The notes beneath the pieces were generated by a model, which saw only the letters and a list, made by a program, of their open reading frames with translations, was not told where the DNA came from and did no database searches. From positions 186,001-250,000 of the forward strand of contig CAVWEI010000036.1 in NCBI GenBank assembly GCA_963753845.1: a DNA stretch of 64,000 nt, given 5' to 3'. The translations under genes and the position numbers were made by a program. Shown here in pieces: positions 1-8,800 of this stretch (positions within the stretch are counted from its first letter, which is position 1; the number at the start of each line of letters is the position of its first letter). The stretch is from Thiosocius sp963753845. Lineage in GTDB: Bacteria > Pseudomonadota > Gammaproteobacteria > Chromatiales > Chromatiaceae.

Positions 1-76
1 AACCGAGCACGAATCGATCCGCACCCCAGACCAGCAGTCCAAGGCCAAACACGATTGAGGCAACGGCGAGCAGCAT
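1..76 (-). CDS. YrbG-like calcium/sodium antiporter, 5' end only
   Basis: Only the first 25 codons lie in the window; the gene runs off the left edge. The peptide begins MLLAVASIVFGLGLLVWG and continues ADRFVLG, a hydrophobic first membrane helix ending in the GADR/SADR signature at the start of YrbG-type CaCA-family inner-membrane cation exchangers. In Escherichia coli yrbG lies beside and divergent from mlaF, and the same arrangement here, with two small genes between, supports the call. The start codon is ATG at 76. The identification rests on a short peptide plus context. Confidence 0.6.
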   Translation of the reverse strand, partial: MLLAVASIVFGLGLLVWGADRFVLG

Positions 77-161
77 GAGGGGTCGGGGGGTTCCGCGGTC
101 TGGGTGACAGATTCAGGAGCGAGAATTGTCGCGGAAGCGTCGGCCCTTGTCCAAGCTGCTA

Positions 162-347
162 TCAGTCGGCGCGAACCTTGAACTGCCCGCAGCGCGTGCA
201 ACGGTATCGGTTGACCAGCTTGCCGAGCTTCACGTCGAACACCGATTGCTTGTCCACTGCCCATTTGTGATGGCCGCTTCGACACAGGATATTTCCGCGC
301 CGGGGCTCGGTAGTCTTGCGCGGTTTAAAGGTTAGAATCTGAGCCAT
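162..347 (-). CDS. Small zinc-ribbon-like protein, 61 aa
   Basis: A 61-residue protein starting MAQILTFKPRKTTEPRRG. The N-terminus is basic. A CRSGHHKW motif near residue 22 and a YRCTRCGQ motif near residue 48 give a C...HH...CxxC set that could bind one zinc ion. A much longer frame runs through this start, but its upstream part is antisense to the DUF72-like gene; the zinc ligands and a plausible start at 347 favour the short form. It resembles small C-x-x-GHxW...CxxCG proteins of phages and proteobacteria, whose function is unknown to me. Confidence 0.6.
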   Translation of the reverse strand: MAQILTFKPRKTTEPRRGNILCRSGHHKWAVDKQSVFDVKLGKLVNRYRCTRCGQFKVRAD

Positions 348-374
348 CGATGTGCCTGAGCCGGAAACTGAATC

Positions 375-929
375 TTGCCTGATATTAACCCCGGGAGCCG
401 GTTGTTGCTTGGGACCGTGGGCTGGGAGCGACCCGATTGGTTGCAGGGCTATTATCCCGATGATCTGCCGCCTGAGTGGCGCCTGGCCTACTACGCGAAC
501 GACTGCGGCTGCGTGGTGCTGTCCGCCGAGACTTGGGCCCTGGCTGACCCAGAACGGCTGCAGGATCAGCTGCATGAGGCCCAGGGGCGGCTGGTCTATT
601 TTCTGGAGGCAGTCCTGCCCGGCGGTCCCGGCGGCGCCAATCTGGCCCTTTTCGAGCCGTATCCCGCGGTCCTTCTGGTGGATCGTCCTGACCCCTTGCT
701 GGCAGGCTTCCCGCAATGGATCGACCAGGGGCCGGGGGTCTGGGTCGATGTTGATTCACCGGCCGCCCTGCTGAGGTGGTCGATTGACAGCATGGACATG
801 CGCGCATTGCGTACCAGGGCAGAGTCGTTGGGGGCGGGCGTGCGGGCGCTGGTGCTGGACGGCGCGGGGGCGGACCCGGGAGGGGTGCCCCGGCTGCGAG
901 CCCTGCTGGAAATGTTGGGCAGGGCCTGA
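375..929 (+). CDS. DUF72-like (YecE family) protein, short form
   Basis: This 184-aa protein starts at a TTG codon. Its N-terminal part, GTVGWERPDWLQGYYPDDLP followed by EWRLAYYAN, matches the opening of DUF72/YecE TIM-barrel proteins (G.SGW....W.G.FYP.....LA.YA..F). The rest, with an ALFEPYPAVLLVDRP segment, is poorly conserved, and the protein is shorter than typical DUF72 members, so it may be a reduced version. It lies 107 bases upstream of mlaF on the same strand. Function is unknown. Confidence 0.6.
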   Translation: MPDINPGSRLLLGTVGWERPDWLQGYYPDDLPPEWRLAYYANDCGCVVLSAETWALADPERLQDQLHEAQGRLVYFLEAVLPGGPGGANLALFEPYPAVLLVDRPDPLLAGFPQWIDQGPGVWVDVDSPAALLRWSIDSMDMRALRTRAESLGAGVRALVLDGAGADPGGVPRLRALLEMLGRA

Positions 930-1036
930 CAACGCGCTTGACGCACTATGGCGGGGTCCGCAGAATCACCCGCTCACTTTCCTGATCGCCCCTGTTCCCA
1001 GCGCACTTTTCTGCGTAAGCGGCTACCTGAAACCGA

Positions 1037-1858
1037 ATGAGCCCATATCCTTCCAATAGTGACACCCTGGTCCGCATCCGTGGATTGAAGTTCTTCCGCG
1101 GATCGCGGGCGATCTTCAATGGTGTCGATATTGATATCCCGCGTGGGGGCGTGACCGCGATAATGGGCCCTTCCGGGACCGGCAAGACGACCCTGCTCAA
1201 GCTGATCGGCGGCCAGCTGATGCCGGACGCAGGCACTATCGAGGTGGATGGTCAGAACGTACATGCCCTGTCCACGCCCGAGCTCTACCGTCTGCGGATG
1301 CGCATGGGGATGCTGTTCCAGAGTGGCGCCCTGCTGACCGATTTGTCGGTGTTCGAAAACGTCGCCTACCCACTGCGGGAACACACCCTGCTCAACGACT
1401 CGATGATCCGCAAACTCGTCCTGTTGAAGCTCGAGGCGGTGGGGCTGCGCGGTGCGCATGGCCTGATGCCGAGCGAGCTGTCCGGGGGGATGGCACGCCG
1501 CGTTGCGCTGGCGCGCGCCATAGCCCTGGACCCGATGATGATCATGTACGATGAGCCGTTCGGCGGGCAGGATCCGATCTCCATGGGCGTATTGGTGCAA
1601 TTGATCCGGCGGCTGAACGATGCGGCGCGCATCACCAGCGTGGTGGTCTCGCATGATGTTGCGGAGGCCTCGCAGATTGCCGACCTGATTTATGTCGTTT
1701 CCAGTGGCAGGGTGATCGAATCCGGATCCCCGCGTGAGCTGCGCGAGAGCGGTGGCGAGTGGACACGCCAGTTCATGGGTGGCCTGCCCGATGGGCCGGT
1801 ACCCTTTCACTACCCGGCCCCGGACCTCGAGAGCGACCTGTTCGGAGACCCGGCGTGA
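1037..1858 (+). CDS. mlaF: Phospholipid ABC transporter ATP-binding protein MlaF
   Basis: Cytoplasmic ATPase of the MlaFEDB inner-membrane complex, which moves phospholipids between the inner membrane and the periplasmic carrier MlaC to keep outer-membrane lipid asymmetry. The 273-aa protein has Walker A GPSGTGKTTL near residue 43, a Q-loop LFQSGALLTD, signature LSGGMARRVALARAI, Walker B MIMYDEPFGGQDP and the switch histidine in VVVSHDVAEA. The FGGQDP variant is typical of MlaF. It is the first gene of a tight operon and overlaps mlaE by four bases. Confidence 0.96.
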   Translation: MSPYPSNSDTLVRIRGLKFFRGSRAIFNGVDIDIPRGGVTAIMGPSGTGKTTLLKLIGGQLMPDAGTIEVDGQNVHALSTPELYRLRMRMGMLFQSGALLTDLSVFENVAYPLREHTLLNDSMIRKLVLLKLEAVGLRGAHGLMPSELSGGMARRVALARAIALDPMMIMYDEPFGGQDPISMGVLVQLIRRLNDAARITSVVVSHDVAEASQIADLIYVVSSGRVIESGSPRELRESGGEWTRQFMGGLPDGPVPFHYPAPDLESDLFGDPA

Positions 1859-2631
1859 CCGAATGGCTGGCCGCTCTGGGACGTCGCGGACTGACATTCG
1901 CCGAGCGCCTGGGACGCGCAAATCTGTTGATGCTGGCGATGCTGCGCGGCCTGCCTCGGCTGATCCGGCGACCGCGGCTGCTGCTGGAGCAGCTGTTTTC
2001 GGTCGGCGTGCTGACCGTGCTGATCATCGCCGTGTCCGGCATCTTTGTCGGCATGGTGTTGGGGCTGCAGGGGCATTACATTCTGTCGCGCTTCGGCGCC
2101 GAGGCGACGCTCGGCGTGATGGTCGCGGCGTCTCTGGTGCGTGAACTCGGGCCCGTGGTCACCGCGCTGCTATTTGCCGGTCGCGCCGGTTCTGCGCTTT
2201 CGGCGGAGATCGGCCTGATGAAGGCCACCGAGCAGCTTTCCGGGCTCGAGATGATGGCGGTCAATCCCGAGCATCGCGTACTGACGCCGCGACTGATCGC
2301 GGGGATCATATCGATGCCGCTGCTGGCCGCCATGTTCAGCGTGCTCGGGGTGTACGGTGGCTGGTTTGTCGGTGTCGGCCTGCTGGGCGTGGATGAGGGT
2401 ACCTACTGGGCGCAGATGCAGTCGCAGATAGACTGGGACGCCGATATCCTCAATGGTGTGATCAAGTCTGTCGTGTTTGGCGTGGTCTGTACCTGGATCG
2501 CGATTTTTCAGGGTTACGACTGCATACCGACCTCCGAGGGGGTCAGCAGGGCAACCACGCGCACCGTGGTGCATTCCTCGCTCGCCGTGCTGGGTCTGGA
2601 TTTTGTTTTGACCGCGCTGATGTTCAACTAG
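1855..2631 (+). CDS. mlaE: Phospholipid ABC transporter permease MlaE
   Basis: Integral membrane permease subunit of the Mla lipid transporter, 258 aa. The GTG start at 1855 overlaps the mlaF stop (GTGA), giving translational coupling and the usual family length; a longer in-frame version would overlap mlaF by more than 100 bases. Hydrophobic segments include LTVLIIAVSGIFVGMVLG and VVTALLFAGRAGSALSAE, and the MlaE signature region containing EIGLMKATEQLSGLEMM is present. It is followed by a 76-base gap to mlaD. Confidence 0.96.
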   Translation: MTEWLAALGRRGLTFAERLGRANLLMLAMLRGLPRLIRRPRLLLEQLFSVGVLTVLIIAVSGIFVGMVLGLQGHYILSRFGAEATLGVMVAASLVRELGPVVTALLFAGRAGSALSAEIGLMKATEQLSGLEMMAVNPEHRVLTPRLIAGIISMPLLAAMFSVLGVYGGWFVGVGLLGVDEGTYWAQMQSQIDWDADILNGVIKSVVFGVVCTWIAIFQGYDCIPTSEGVSRATTRTVVHSSLAVLGLDFVLTALMFN

Positions 2632-2707
2632 GGTCGGCCACAGCCATGCGGGTTACCATCAACGGAGGCCACATGGGTTCTGGCCAAGGCGAAAACAGGA
2701 ACTGAGA

Positions 2708-3178
2708 ATGTCGAAAACGAGACAACTGGAGATTCTGGTCGGTGCCTTCATGGCAGCGGGATTCGTCGCCCTGTTCTTTCTGGCGATGCAGGTCAGCAAT
2801 CTGGGTTCTGTCCACTCGGGGGACTCTTACAGGGTCCTGGCGCGTTTCGACAATATCGGCGGGCTGAAAGTGAAATCACCGGTAACCCTGGCGGGTGTTG
2901 AGGTCGGGCGGGTGCTCGATATCTACTATGACGCCAAGGACTTCCGGGCGGTGGCCGTTTTGGGAATCTACTCGCAGTATGCGAGCATTCCCGATGATAC
3001 CTTTGCCAAGATCCTGACTGCCGGACTGCTCGGTGAGCAGTACGTCGGGCTGGATCCGGGCGGCAGCGAGGATGTCCTGAAAGAAGGCAGCGAGATTGCC
3101 GTTACCCAGTCTGCCCTGGTCCTCGAAGAGGTCATCGGGCAGTTTATCTATGGCAAGGCCCAAGAAGGAGCAAAGTAA
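2708..3178 (+). CDS. mlaD: MCE-domain lipid transport protein MlaD
   Basis: Periplasm-facing MCE ring subunit of the Mla complex, 156 aa. One N-terminal membrane anchor (LVGAFMAAGFVALFFLAMQV) is followed by the MCE domain beginning YRVLARFDNIGGLKVKSPV and continuing TLAGVEVGRV. The C-terminus includes GLLGEQYVGLDPGG and a hydrophobic tail that in homologues lines the central channel. The gene ends in TAATG, so its last stop base is the first base of mlaC. Confidence 0.96.
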   Translation: MSKTRQLEILVGAFMAAGFVALFFLAMQVSNLGSVHSGDSYRVLARFDNIGGLKVKSPVTLAGVEVGRVLDIYYDAKDFRAVAVLGIYSQYASIPDDTFAKILTAGLLGEQYVGLDPGGSEDVLKEGSEIAVTQSALVLEEVIGQFIYGKAQEGAK

Positions 3179-3795
3179 TGCGCGTATCCATCGAGCTGCG
3201 CTGGCTGGCTGCCAGCCTTTTCCTGCTGTCGTCCCTTGTCGAGGCCGCGATCGAAGATCCGCAACAGCTGGTGCGTGAGACCGGTGAAAAGGTCCTGTCC
3301 GAGGTGGGCGCGCGCAAGGCCGATCTCGAAGCGAATCCGGCACTGATCTACCCGCTGGTCGAAAGCACCGTGTTGCCGCATTTCGATTTTCGCCGGATGT
3401 CGCAATCTGCGCTGGGAAGATACTGGCCGGATGCCAGCGATGAGCAGAAGACGGCGGTGACCAATGAGTTCCGCGAGTTGCTGGTCCGTACCTATGCGAC
3501 CGCGTTGTTAGGGTACACGGGCCAGAAGATCCAGTACCTGCCGGTGCAGTACCAGCCGGGCGACGAAAAGGTGATGATCCCGACGCGGATCGCTGCCTCG
3601 GACAATGCGCCACCAATCCCGATCAACTATCGTCTGCAGCTGAACGACGCCAAGTGGATGGTCTACGATGTCGTGATCGACGGCGTCAGCCTGATCACCA
3701 ACTACCGCAGCCAGTTCGCCACGGAGGTGCGCCGCAATGGCATCGATGGCCTGATCAGTGCTCTGGCGGACAAGAACGGGAAGACAGGCAAGTGA
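3178..3795 (+). CDS. mlaC: Periplasmic phospholipid carrier MlaC
   Basis: Soluble periplasmic lipid shuttle of the Mla pathway, 205 aa. An N-terminal signal peptide (MRVSIELRWLAASLFLLSS then LVEA) is followed by the conserved fold with HFDFRRMSQSALGRYW and the segment containing VMIPTRIAASDN. In homologues MlaC takes phospholipid from the outer-membrane MlaA-porin complex to MlaD. Its start overlaps the mlaD stop by one base and its stop overlaps the mlaB start, consistent with a single transcript. Confidence 0.95.
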   Translation: MRVSIELRWLAASLFLLSSLVEAAIEDPQQLVRETGEKVLSEVGARKADLEANPALIYPLVESTVLPHFDFRRMSQSALGRYWPDASDEQKTAVTNEFRELLVRTYATALLGYTGQKIQYLPVQYQPGDEKVMIPTRIAASDNAPPIPINYRLQLNDAKWMVYDVVIDGVSLITNYRSQFATEVRRNGIDGLISALADKNGKTGK

Positions 3796-4097
3796 ATGAC
3801 GCTGCCCTGACGCCGTCTGGCGACGGCAGCTGGGTATTGGGCGGTGTGCTGGATTTCTCCTCTGTACCTAAAATCTGGTCGGGATTGGAAAAACTGCTGA
3901 ATGAGGGTGCGGACCTGAGGCTTTCCCTCGCCGATGTCAGCCAGGCCAACAGCGCCGGACTTGTCATGCTGGTGGAGGCGCGCGACCTTGCACGCCGAAA
4001 CCGCTGCCGCCTGCAGCTCACAGACCTGCCAGCCGGGCTGCTGGCTCTTGCCCGGATGTCGCGTTGCGAGGAGTTGATTGAACAGAACGACACCTGA
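3792..4097 (+). CDS. mlaB: STAS-domain protein MlaB
   Basis: Small cytoplasmic STAS-domain subunit (101 aa) that binds and stabilises the MlaF ATPase. The GTG start at 3792 overlaps the mlaC stop (GTGA). The STAS core contains LRLSLADVSQANSAGLVMLV, with the conserved D...SAG pattern around the helix start, then EARDLARRNRC. In many gammaproteobacteria a BolA-like gene (ibaG) follows mlaB; here the next 109 bases hold no gene and murA comes next. Confidence 0.92.
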   Translation: MNDAALTPSGDGSWVLGGVLDFSSVPKIWSGLEKLLNEGADLRLSLADVSQANSAGLVMLVEARDLARRNRCRLQLTDLPAGLLALARMSRCEELIEQNDT

Positions 4098-4206
4098 GCC
4101 ACCGCCCCATGGCCGGGTTTGGTGCGTCGAATTCCCGCTAGCGCCCATTTTTCTTTATCATTGACGCCCTTTTTCGCTCGTAGGCGCGATCGTCGCGCAG
4201 GCATCC

Positions 4207-5466
4207 ATGGACAAACTGATCATTACCGGGGGGCAGCCCCTGTCCGGCGACGTGCGCATTTCCGGCGCGAAGAATGCCGCGCTGCCAATCCTGGCGGCGA
4301 CCCTGCTGGCCGAGGACCCTATGGTGATCGGCAATATCCCGCACCTGCGCGACATCACCACCACCATGGAGTTGTTGGGACGCATGGGGGTGGAGCTGAC
4401 GCTCGACGAAAAGATGCATGTCGAGGTGGACGCCAGTCGTCTTGACAACCCCTTCGCCCCCTACGAGCTGGTCAAGACGATGCGCGCCTCGATCCTGGTC
4501 CTGGGCCCCCTGCTGGCGCGCTGCGGCCAGGCGGATGTCTCGCTGCCCGGGGGTTGCGCCATCGGTTCGCGACCGGTCGACGTGCACATCGAGGGGTTGC
4601 GCGCGATGGGTGCCGAGATCAGCGTCGAGGGCGGATACGTCAAGGCCAGGGCAAGCCGCCTGAAGGGCGTGCGACTGGTCCTCGATATCGTCACAGTGAC
4701 CGGGACCGAGAACCTGATGATGGCGGCCACGCTCGCCGACGGGGTCACCATCCTCGAGAATGCCGCCCGCGAACCCGAAGTGGTCGATCTGGCCAACTGC
4801 CTGAATGCGATGGGCGCCAAAATCAGCGGCGCGGGAAGCACGACCATCCAGATTGAGGGCGTCAAGGCCCTGCACGGTGCGCATTACAATGTGTTGCCCG
4901 ACCGCATCGAGACTGGCACCTATCTGGTGGCCGGTGCGATCAGCGGCGGCCGGGTGCGGGTGCGTGACACGGACCCGACCCTGCTGGACGCGGTTCTGCA
5001 GAAGTTGCAGGAGGCCGGTGCAGAACTCGAGATCGGCGACGACTATATCCTTCTCGATATGCACGGCCGGCGTCCAAAGGCAGTCAATGTGCACACTGCG
5101 CCCTACCCGGCGTTCCCGACCGACATGCAGGCCCAGTTCACGGCCCTCAACAGCGTGGCCGAGGGGGTCGGGACCATTACGGAGACCGTGTTCGAGAATC
5201 GCTTCATGCACGTGCAGGAGCTGCAGCGCATGGGTGCAAGGATCAAGCTGGAGGGCAACACCGCCATCTGCAGCGGTATACCGCGCCTGACCGGTGCCCC
5301 GGTGATGGCGACAGATCTGCGCGCCTCGGCCAGCCTGGTCCTGGCCGGCCTGGTCGCCGATGGCGAGACCGTGGTCGACCGGATCTACCATGTCGACCGC
5401 GGCTACCAGGACATCGAGGACAAATTTGCGGGGCTCGGCGCGCAGATCCGCCGGGTGCCGGGGTAA
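4207..5466 (+). CDS. murA: UDP-N-acetylglucosamine 1-carboxyvinyltransferase MurA
   Basis: First committed enzyme of peptidoglycan synthesis; it transfers enolpyruvate from PEP to UDP-GlcNAc in the cytoplasm. The 419-aa length is standard. The protein begins MDKLIITGGQPLSGDVRISG and goes on AKNAALPILAATLL. The loop with the active-site cysteine is LPGGCAIGSRPVDVH, so the cysteine that fosfomycin alkylates is present. The C-terminus has TDLRASASLVLAGLVADGET and IEDKFAGLGA. hisG begins ten bases after the stop. Confidence 0.97.
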   Translation: MDKLIITGGQPLSGDVRISGAKNAALPILAATLLAEDPMVIGNIPHLRDITTTMELLGRMGVELTLDEKMHVEVDASRLDNPFAPYELVKTMRASILVLGPLLARCGQADVSLPGGCAIGSRPVDVHIEGLRAMGAEISVEGGYVKARASRLKGVRLVLDIVTVTGTENLMMAATLADGVTILENAAREPEVVDLANCLNAMGAKISGAGSTTIQIEGVKALHGAHYNVLPDRIETGTYLVAGAISGGRVRVRDTDPTLLDAVLQKLQEAGAELEIGDDYILLDMHGRRPKAVNVHTAPYPAFPTDMQAQFTALNSVAEGVGTITETVFENRFMHVQELQRMGARIKLEGNTAICSGIPRLTGAPVMATDLRASASLVLAGLVADGETVVDRIYHVDRGYQDIEDKFAGLGAQIRRVPG

Positions 5467-5476
5467 GAGGCCGGAA

Positions 5477-6124
5477 ATGGTCGTAACTATCGAGTCGCCC
5501 CTGACTATCGCGCTTTCGAAAGGGCGCATATTCAAAGATACCCTGCCGCTGCTCGAACAGGCCGGGATCGAACCCCTGGATGACCCGGAGACCAGCCGCA
5601 AGCTGATCCTCGACACGTCCCACCCGCTGGTCAAGTTCGTGCTGATCCGGGCCACGGATGTTCCCACCTATGTGCAGTGGGGCGCGGCAGACCTGGGTGT
5701 CGCCGGCAAAGACGTGTTGATGGAACATGGCGGCGAAGGTCTCTACGAACCCCTGGACCTGAAGATTGCGCGCTGCCGCATGATGGTCGCCGGCCGCCCG
5801 GATGCCGACATAAGCGCTCGTCGTCTGCGCATCGCCACCAAGTACGTGAGTTCGGCCCGCACCTTTTTCGCCGCACGCGGGCAGCAGGTCGAGACCATCA
5901 AGCTGTACGGCTCGATGGAGCTTGCCCCCCTGGTCGGCCTTTCCGAGGTGATCGTTGACCTGGTCGAGTCCGGCAATACGCTCAAGGCGAACGGCCTGGT
6001 GCCCCTGGAGCACATGTACGACATCAGCTCCCGCCTGATCGTCAACAAGGCCTCTTGGAAGATGAAGCACACGACCGTGCAGGCACTGGTCGACGCCCTG
6101 CGGCTGGCTGTGCCGGCGGGCTAG
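5477..6124 (+). CDS. hisG: ATP phosphoribosyltransferase catalytic subunit, short form HisG
   Basis: First step of histidine synthesis, joining ATP and PRPP. The ATG at 5477 gives 215 aa, the short HisG form that lacks the C-terminal regulatory domain and works with a HisZ partner, which is not in this window. Motifs include LTIALSKGRIFKDTLPLLEQ, the central DVPTYVQWGAADLGVAGKD and the PRPP-binding segment VDLVESGNTLKANGL. A longer in-frame start would overlap murA by more than 100 bases and is unlikely. Confidence 0.96.
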   Translation: MVVTIESPLTIALSKGRIFKDTLPLLEQAGIEPLDDPETSRKLILDTSHPLVKFVLIRATDVPTYVQWGAADLGVAGKDVLMEHGGEGLYEPLDLKIARCRMMVAGRPDADISARRLRIATKYVSSARTFFAARGQQVETIKLYGSMELAPLVGLSEVIVDLVESGNTLKANGLVPLEHMYDISSRLIVNKASWKMKHTTVQALVDALRLAVPAG

Positions 6125-6125
6125 G

Positions 6126-6276
6126 TCACAGAGAACACAGAGTTCCGCAGAGTGCGCAAAGCGTCTTTGTGTAGAATTAGACGCTACATGTCCGAGCCGG
6201 GCGGTTTGCCGCGCACGGTGACGGTGAGTAGCCAGTGAATCCTGTGTTCTCTGCGCCCCTCTGCGCACTCTGCGTC
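6126..6276. repeat. Dispersed CACAGAG-type inverted repeat between hisG and hisD
   Basis: The gap between hisG and hisD holds two arms. The left arm, about 6127-6161, is rich in CACAGAGAACACAGAG and GCAGAGTGCGC words. The right arm, about 6243-6275, carries their reverse complements (CTGTGTTCTCTGCG and CTGCGCACTCTGCG). Together they could fold into a long imperfect stem. The arms resemble the small intergenic repeats with ACAGAG or ACGAAG words seen in many environmental bacteria. A related but different element lies at 19278-19376. Confidence 0.7.
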
Positions 6277-6298
6277 CAATACCTTCTGGGAATCGAAC

Positions 6299-7600
6299 AT
6301 GGCTGATATACGAAAACTGAACACCACGGATGCGGGCTTCCGGCAACAGCTCGACGGCCTCCTGGCCTGGGACTCGGTCTCCGACGGGGCGGTCAACCAG
6401 GTGGTGCAGGAAGTGATTGCCGAGATCCGCTCACGCGGTGATGCTGCGCTGGTCGATTACACCAACCGCTTCGACGGCTGGGAGGCGAGGTCGCCGGCCG
6501 ATCTCGAGATCCCGGTGGCGCGCCTGAAACAGGCCTGGGAGACCATCCCCGAAGACCAGCGCGAGGCCCTGCAGCATGCGGCCGAGCGGGTGCGTGCCTA
6601 TGCCGAGCGACAGAAGATGGAGGGGTGGACCTATACCGAGGCCGACGGCACCGTGCTGGGCCAGCAGGTCACTCCGCTGGATCGGGTGGGGCTGTACGTG
6701 CCAGGCGGCAAGGCCGCCTACCCTTCCTCGGTACTGATGAATGCACTGCCGGCAAAGGTCGCGGGCGTCAAGGAGCTGATCATGGTGGTGCCCACGCCGC
6801 GTGGCGAGCTCAATGAGCTGGTCCTGGCGGCAGCCCACGTCTGTGCGGTCGACCGCGTGTTTGCGGTCGGCGGGGCCCAGGCGGTCGCCGCTCTGGCCTA
6901 TGGCACAGAGTCAGTCCCGCCGGTGGACAAGATCGTCGGCCCGGGCAATATCTATGTGGCCACCGCCAAGCGCACGGTGTTCGGTCAGGTCGGTATAGAC
7001 ATGGTGGCCGGACCGTCGGAGATCCTGGTTATCTGCGATGGCGGGACCGACCCGGACTGGGTCGCCATGGACCTTTTCTCGCAGGCCGAACACGATGAGG
7101 ATGCGCAGTCGATCCTGTTGTGCCCGGATGCCGCATTCGTGTCCCGGGTCGAGGAAAGTATCGACCGGCTGCTCCCGGACATGCAGCGACGCGAGATCAT
7201 CGAGACGGCGCTGCGCACACGCGGTGCCCTGATCGTCTGCCGGGACCTCGACGAGGCGGCCGAGGTCGGCAACTTCATCGCCCCCGAACACCTGGAGCTT
7301 TCGCTGGCGGACCCGCAGTCCTACCTGTCCAAGATCCAGCATGCAGGCGCAATCTTCATGGGGCGGCACACCTCCGAACCGCTGGGCGACTACTGTGCGG
7401 GGCCGAACCACGTGCTGCCGACCTCGCGCACGGCGCGCTTCAGTTCACCGCTTGGCGTTTACGATTTCCAGAAGCGTACGAGCCTGATCATGGTTTCTGC
7501 CGCCGGCGCCCGGACGCTCGGCCGGACCGCATCGATCCTTGCGCGGGGCGAGGGTCTGGAGGCGCACGCCCGCTCGGCCGAATACCGAATCAAAGAGTAG
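6299..7600 (+). CDS. hisD: Histidinol dehydrogenase HisD
   Basis: Zinc-dependent enzyme that oxidises L-histidinol to L-histidine in two NAD-dependent steps; 433 aa. Conserved blocks include LDRVGLYVPGGKAAYPSSVL, VAALAYGTESVPPVDKIVGP, the catalytic-site region FSQAEHDEDAQSILL, FIAPEHLELSLADP and the C-terminal LPTSRTARFSSPLGVYDF. The ATG at 6299 follows the repeat element directly. hisC follows after 91 bases that contain short GC-rich inverted repeats. Confidence 0.97.
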   Translation: MADIRKLNTTDAGFRQQLDGLLAWDSVSDGAVNQVVQEVIAEIRSRGDAALVDYTNRFDGWEARSPADLEIPVARLKQAWETIPEDQREALQHAAERVRAYAERQKMEGWTYTEADGTVLGQQVTPLDRVGLYVPGGKAAYPSSVLMNALPAKVAGVKELIMVVPTPRGELNELVLAAAHVCAVDRVFAVGGAQAVAALAYGTESVPPVDKIVGPGNIYVATAKRTVFGQVGIDMVAGPSEILVICDGGTDPDWVAMDLFSQAEHDEDAQSILLCPDAAFVSRVEESIDRLLPDMQRREIIETALRTRGALIVCRDLDEAAEVGNFIAPEHLELSLADPQSYLSKIQHAGAIFMGRHTSEPLGDYCAGPNHVLPTSRTARFSSPLGVYDFQKRTSLIMVSAAGARTLGRTASILARGEGLEAHARSAEYRIKE

Positions 7601-7691
7601 GGCAGGCTGCGCCTGCCGAGTGCCGGGCGAAGCCCGACTTACGTTGCGCCTTGGAGCCGGACGGGTTCTATGGAGTTGGGATGGCTGAACA

Positions 7692-8792
7692 ATGAAGAGC
7701 GACATCGATACCCTCGTTTCGCACTGGGTGCGCCCCGAGATCCGTTCGCTGGCCCCTTATCACGTCCAGCCGGCGACCGGGCTGATAAAGCTGGATGCGA
7801 TGGAAAATCCCTACACCTGGCCTGAGGAATTACGCGATGCCTGGGTCGAGCTGCTGCGCAGTACTGACGTCAATCGTTACCCGGACCCGGCCGCGCAGGC
7901 GTTGAGTGAGCGCCTGATCGAGGCCATGGATGTCCCCGAGGGTATGCGCGTACTGCTCGGCAATGGCTCGGACGAGCTGATCCAGATGATCGCGATGAGC
8001 CTCTCCGGGCCGTCGCGCAGCGTGATGTCGGTCGATCCGGGGTTCGTGATGTACCGCTTGATCGCGATCTTTTGCGGCATGCGCTACGTCGGCGTGCCCC
8101 TGTCGCCCGATGATTTCAGTCTGGACCTGCCTGCCGTGCTGCAGGCAATGGAGGAGCATCAGCCCGCAGTCGTGTTCCTGGCCTATCCGAACAATCCGAC
8201 TGCCAACCTTTTCGATGAGCAGGCGATTGTCGAGGTCATTCGAGCGGCGCCGGGTCTGGTGGTAATCGATGAGGCCTATGCGCCTTTCACCGATGCCTCG
8301 TTCATGCCCCGTCTGGGTGAGTTCGACAACCTGGTGGTGATGCGCACGGTATCGAAGATGGGCCTGGCCGGGCTGCGCCTCGGGCTGCTCGCCGGTCCGG
8401 CCGCCTGGCTGGACGAGTTCGACAAGGTCCGTCTGCCATACAACATCAACGTACTGACCCAGGCCAGCGCGGATTTTGCGCTGAGCCACAAGACGGTATT
8501 CGACGAACAGACAAGGCTGATCCGCGGCGAACGCGAACGCCTCGCCGCGGATATCGGACGCCTGAACGGGGTGAAGGTGTTTCCCTCGCAGGCCAATTTC
8601 CTGCTTTTGCGCACGCCGCAGGGCCGGGCAACGCCCTGGTTCAAAGGTCTGCGGCAGCGGGGTGTACTGATCAAGAACCTCGACGGGGCACATCCACTGC
8701 TGACCGACTGCCTGCGCCCCACGGTGGGCACCCCGCTGGAGAACGACGCCCTGTTGGCGGCCCTGGCCGAGTTGGCTGCCGGCGGACCCTGA
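7692..8792 (+). CDS. hisC: Histidinol-phosphate aminotransferase HisC
   Basis: PLP-dependent fold-type I aminotransferase, 366 aa, that converts imidazole-acetol phosphate to histidinol phosphate with glutamate as donor. Visible motifs are LLGNGSDELIQMI, LAYPNNPTANLFDE, VVIDEAYAPFTD and the PLP-lysine region VSKMGLAGLRLGLL. It follows hisD on the same strand and completes a hisG-hisD-hisC block; the other his genes are elsewhere. The ATG at 7692 sits 91 bases after hisD. Confidence 0.95.
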   Translation: MKSDIDTLVSHWVRPEIRSLAPYHVQPATGLIKLDAMENPYTWPEELRDAWVELLRSTDVNRYPDPAAQALSERLIEAMDVPEGMRVLLGNGSDELIQMIAMSLSGPSRSVMSVDPGFVMYRLIAIFCGMRYVGVPLSPDDFSLDLPAVLQAMEEHQPAVVFLAYPNNPTANLFDEQAIVEVIRAAPGLVVIDEAYAPFTDASFMPRLGEFDNLVVMRTVSKMGLAGLRLGLLAGPAAWLDEFDKVRLPYNINVLTQASADFALSHKTVFDEQTRLIRGERERLAADIGRLNGVKVFPSQANFLLLRTPQGRATPWFKGLRQRGVLIKNLDGAHPLLTDCLRPTVGTPLENDALLAALAELAAGGP

Positions 8793-8800
8793 ACTACCGT

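Noticed and set aside
4138..5667. Long minus-strand open frame over murA
   Set aside because: Antisense to a well-conserved murA, with shadow-type composition and no motif.
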